The notes beneath the pieces are model-generated. The model was not told where the DNA came from and made no database searches. It saw nothing but the letters and a program-made list of their open reading frames with translations. Positions 62,001 to 64,000 of a stretch of 64,000 bases of DNA are shown piece by piece (within the stretch, counting starts at the first letter, position 1; each line of letters begins with the position of its first letter). The DNA lies in NCBI RefSeq assembly GCF_900105835.1, contig NZ_LT629783.1, positions 1,426,001 through 1,490,000 of the forward strand, read 5' to 3'. This DNA comes from Pseudomonas fragi. GTDB taxonomy: Bacteria; Pseudomonadota; Gammaproteobacteria; Pseudomonadales; Pseudomonadaceae. Both the position numbers and the translations under genes were made by a program.

Positions 62001-64000
62001 AAGTCATGCGCTGGGGCGAGCCTGGCTCAATCACATGTGCAAGCTCGGCCCCATGCCGGAAGTTGACCCAACTGGCCGAACCGTAGATCAGCTCGACCGG
62101 AATGTCGCGCACGCTGAAATCCGCGGGCATGCTCGGGCGCAGCAAACGCGCCAGCAGCGCGGCAAACGCCGGCGAAGTGGCTTGTCGCGAGGTCAGCAGG
62201 TAGTGCTCGAAATCGCTGCGGATCCAGGCATAGCTTTTACCCCACAAACGATTGGCGTTCAGGTCGTAGCCAGCTGTTGTACCTGCCTGGGAATAACGCA
62301 GCACAAGGGCCTTCCAGGCCAACTGGGCGTTCAGGGTCGCCGGGGCAGCCTCGCCATCGGCGGCGCCATGCCAACCTGACGCCTTGAGCAACTGCTGGCC
62401 AAGCCACTGCCCCTGCTCTGAAGTGAGCAGTTGTTGCAGCGCCACGGTCGGCCTGGTGTGCGCCAATCCGCCAGGGTCAAACCCGGGCAGGTAATGCCCC
62501 AGCACTTCCAGAGGCGGCAAAGGGTTTACCCCCGGCAAGGGTTGCAGGGTTGCAATACAAGCGTTTACGGCACCGAGCAACGCCCGCTCCTGGTCGGCAC
62601 CCAGCAGGCTGTCAAGTAACGGTGTTGCGTTTTCCATGCCCAGGGCACGCACGGCGTACTGTTCTTCAAGGTCATTGAGTGCTTGCCGCCTAGCAGGCGC
62701 CGTTAGCGGTTCAGCCGCAATGATGCAGTAAAAGTCCAGCATCTCCGCCAGAGTCACCGACTCACCGTAATCAAACAGAACGGCTTGCCGGTCGCTATGC
62801 AAACAAGTTTCCAACTGCCTGCGCAGCCTCGCGGGCAATGTCGCGGCAAGTGGCAGGCGCTGATACAGCACACTCGCTGCCTGCCCGCGCAACTCGTGCG
62901 CCAGCAACCCGAACTGGCGCACCACTTCGCTGATGGCGCCCTGCAGCGCAGAGTGCGGGCTTGGCCGCAACCTGAACGAAGAAGCCACAGGGGCCGCCTG
63001 CAACATTGCAGCCATTGCCCGAAAATCAGCCAGGGTGGCCTGCGCCTGCTGCTTGAAGGGGTTTACCGGTGGTTCAGGCAGGGCCGCCGGGGTTACCGGC
63101 AGTTGGCACTCCACAGCGACATACCGCAACGGCCTTACAACAGCCAGTGCATTGTCACGAAAGGCCTGTAGCGTGATTTCAATGCAAGCATCGCTGTCGG
63201 CTGCACCGATGCACAGGCGCTCAATGTCGGCAGCAAGATTGAACACCCGGGGATCAACCAGCAGTTCTCGCAACACAGCCCCGAGCGGCCTGGAACTGAC
63301 CCGTTGCCATTGCCCGGAATGACGGGTGCTTGAGGACAGGTCGGTGACCGCGCTGTCATCCCGGTACCCCCTGAGTTCAAGCCTGTCCATGTCGAAGGGC
63401 GAAACCAGTGACTGGAGGTCAGGGAACGCCTGCACCAGCCCTTCATTAATGGCTGCGGTCCTGCGCGGCCCGGCGCTGCGCTGTGCCTGCAAGGCCAGCT
63501 GCCGCACCTGCAGCAGCTGGCCGACACGCAACCTTGCGCGCAGATTGATAGCCTGCTCCAGATACAACGGTTCTACGCGGCCGGCCCGGAGCAGGTGCTG
63601 GCAACTGTCCTGCTGCCAACTGAGCAGCGATGCCAGGCAACGGGTAAAAGCCTCGCTGCTGGCAACACCCGGGTAGTCCACAAGCGCACGGGGGGAGTGA
63701 GCCAGCACAGCCTGGCGGTGGTTTAAAGCGATTGTGGCCCATAACCAGGGATGGCTTTGCAGGTCGCTCAACCAGCGAGCCAGGTATTGGTTGAACTCAC
63801 CCCCCGAGGAGAATTCGATCAGGCCCTGCCCTGCCATCAGCAAGATCACCCCTGCCGGGCTTTGGGCCGGCAAGTCACGGGGGCTACGGGTGAGAACCAG
63901 GCATCCTGAGACCCGAGCCTCGACGGTCGGTACCCGCAGTGTCAGCTCGAAAACCCCGGGTTCCTCGGTTACGCCGGCATCGAGCAGGCCCCCTGCTACC
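59095..64000 (-). CDS. Giant toxin-like protein with C-terminal metallopeptidase motif (5' partial)
   Basis: At least 1634 codons are visible; the frame is open to the window edge, so the TTG at 63873 is not the true start. The protein looks like the large DUF6543/dermonecrotic-toxin-type proteins of pseudomonads: long Leu/Gln/Arg-rich helical repeats, then VRDIPVELIYGSASWVNF near plus position 62100, and KNTFCSARSKQIA-like central parts. Near the C-terminus HEYVHAASH (59386-59412) is a zinc HExxH site, with a possible third Glu ligand in NYDECLVDYFA. The last ~200 residues form the candidate catalytic head. No signal peptide is visible; delivery is unknown. No neighbour encodes an immunity protein with certainty. 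Confidence 0.8.
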   Translation of the reverse strand, partial: VAGGLLDAGVTEEPGVFELTLRVPTVEARVSGCLVLTRSPRDLPAQSPAGVILLMAGQGLIEFSSGGEFNQYLARWLSDLQSHPWLWATIALNHRQAVLAHSPRALVDYPGVASSEAFTRCLASLLSWQQDSCQHLLRAGRVEPLYLEQAINLRARLRVGQLLQVRQLALQAQRSAGPRRTAAINEGLVQAFPDLQSLVSPFDMDRLELRGYRDDSAVTDLSSSTRHSGQWQRVSSRPLGAVLRELLVDPRVFNLAADIERLCIGAADSDACIEITLQAFRDNALAVVRPLRYVAVECQLPVTPAALPEPPVNPFKQQAQATLADFRAMAAMLQAAPVASSFRLRPSPHSALQGAISEVVRQFGLLAHELRGQAASVLYQRLPLAATLPARLRRQLETCLHSDRQAVLFDYGESVTLAEMLDFYCIIAAEPLTAPARRQALNDLEEQYAVRALGMENATPLLDSLLGADQERALLGAVNACIATLQPLPGVNPLPPLEVLGHYLPGFDPGGLAHTRPTVALQQLLTSEQGQWLGQQLLKASGWHGAADGEAAPATLNAQLAWKALVLRYSQAGTTAGYDLNANRLWGKSYAWIRSDFEHYLLTSRQATSPAFAALLARLLRPSMPADFSVRDIPVELIYGSASWVNFRHGAELAHVIEPGSPQRMTFQQVITLPGQQATGLAGQQSVAREKSAAMLSLRLPPLMTWAALHGVVPEMPLSAYTSEQIQQAAKALDAFEQTVLKAANDLFEVPPARLQMARAELLKHGISPEQRVYTAQRGSVPLFELYAVGKHMEVDFEPHTATTLPSTETLRARAALLARLGRLQVNIEREFSRRYDAHEAALVSAQQAVVRFLLDSLPPQQRQDIEYSAVRVLRVRTESRGSVAEETTSLMDSLMLRQGFILQVCKPGDCDIYEVFPRALHIQQSPGLKPLLIGGVIGPRQTGLHSWIHRYRHGAILQLDENAYRTGQKPRPHALSSSRLIVEELGSLPAEGQPGSTLPNTFCSARSKQIAMLAPLYIDRDQARAAARGVTAFDQAHPAVQLLKSITPFWGTFDDLLSGDQKRMAEGRLGLVFDLLFFLPVARFVGGAVRILKTAGKLGFKPALPRLGRLTRTLLVALAQEFNPADGLSQLLKWGRIKVLMGGRSLASRGLEHYNQAARRSSVARYDTRRGLVTVDDPALWKSPPPGDQLRRVNGIDNVPVRNTGSADAPRYHLLDPVSGLPYGPQLASRVRVVRFNQQRYVVPASPDLPDGYYRLRISNPDNPSQLLSSGLIAKPDAGAGGLWRRRGIRGGGKESFETGTLHTWALPGHGGQATLADMNAYTRSDISLPGLVPGSAPGVYTHNSRSWITAGEPPQVYEVVQIRNRFWQLHADGEQPGPFVTFRPVQGLASGVWEIDPGIRLQPRPRSKWQGGAEVMFVPDPEGPQFYRNLNNLPAATPWQVERAIDFKRIEQQIHTQWHVKLEGIRVISTTGNDLAGKMGIPYDSSSAKANPVAWTSPQGRIYIATDHPDFVVNGLVDTDKVRSTVVHEYVHAASHRHIGLQAVSGAEVNYDECLVDYFAQKLYTQIYPDRPYKSSYFSQDGTLWHGQLAPFMTQNASMSLEDIQQALFHNPGLFRPLSADALQAWKRLTDF

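Noticed and set aside
63871..63873. TTG as the start of the giant toxin-like gene
   Set aside because: The frame remains open without stop to position 64000, and there is no Shine-Dalgarno; the real start must be outside the window.

Overview
The window is chromosomal DNA of a Pseudomonas, most likely of the P. fluorescens/P. putida side of the genus. Evidence is the high-GC codon use, the order of the flagellar genes, the phhR/phhABC locus, a gbuR-gbuA-symporter block, and many copies of the GTGGGAGCGGGCTTGC-type REP palindromes typical of this group. No rRNA, tRNA, insertion sequence, prophage or CRISPR array was seen.

Layout. (1) 1-14039, minus strand: late flagellar genes flgF-G-H-I-J-K-L, a ketoacyl-ACP synthase III-like gene, fliC with a sigma28-type promoter, flaG, fliD, fliS and the first codons of fliT. 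(2) 14335-18654: the TyrR-family regulator phhR facing the phenylalanine catabolic operon phhA-phhB-phhC. (3) 18957-23196: two tiny ORFs, an MFS transporter, arfB, and an AroP-type amino acid permease preceded by a structured leader with a possible 34-codon upstream ORF. (4) 23211-28246, minus: rluB, a DUF1289 gene, scpB, scpA, yciO and a PHP phosphoesterase. Divergent from it are yciB, a YciI-like gene and a CpxR / Spy-like / CpxA-like envelope-stress set (28331-32073). (5) 32204-43486: nitroreductase, trkH, AraC regulator, EamA exporter, Rdx-family protein, PlpD-type patatin autotransporter, MarR regulator, recQ, YecA- and YbaN-family proteins, DTW-domain protein. (6) 43504-48000: gbuR, gbuA, a sodium:solute symporter, a secreted protein of unknown function, and a 41-codon ORF behind what looks like an Anr (FNR-type) promoter. 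The last resembles the P. aeruginosa PA1414/SicX locus. (7) 48129-58941: LysR/MFS divergent pair, EamA exporter, DUF2177, cvfB, a SutA-like small protein, a TorF-like porin, a 129-bp tandem REP array, a DEAD-box helicase, a YbdG-type channel, an RBBP9-like hydrolase and another EamA transporter. (8) 59095-64000, minus: a very large toxin-like protein with a C-terminal HExxH metallopeptidase motif; its 5' end lies outside the window.

The signals most worth following are the Anr-type promoter and small ORF at 47875-48095, the structured leader of the AroP-type permease at 22620-22913, the giant toxin-like ORF, and the exact 129-bp tandem array at 53997-54497.
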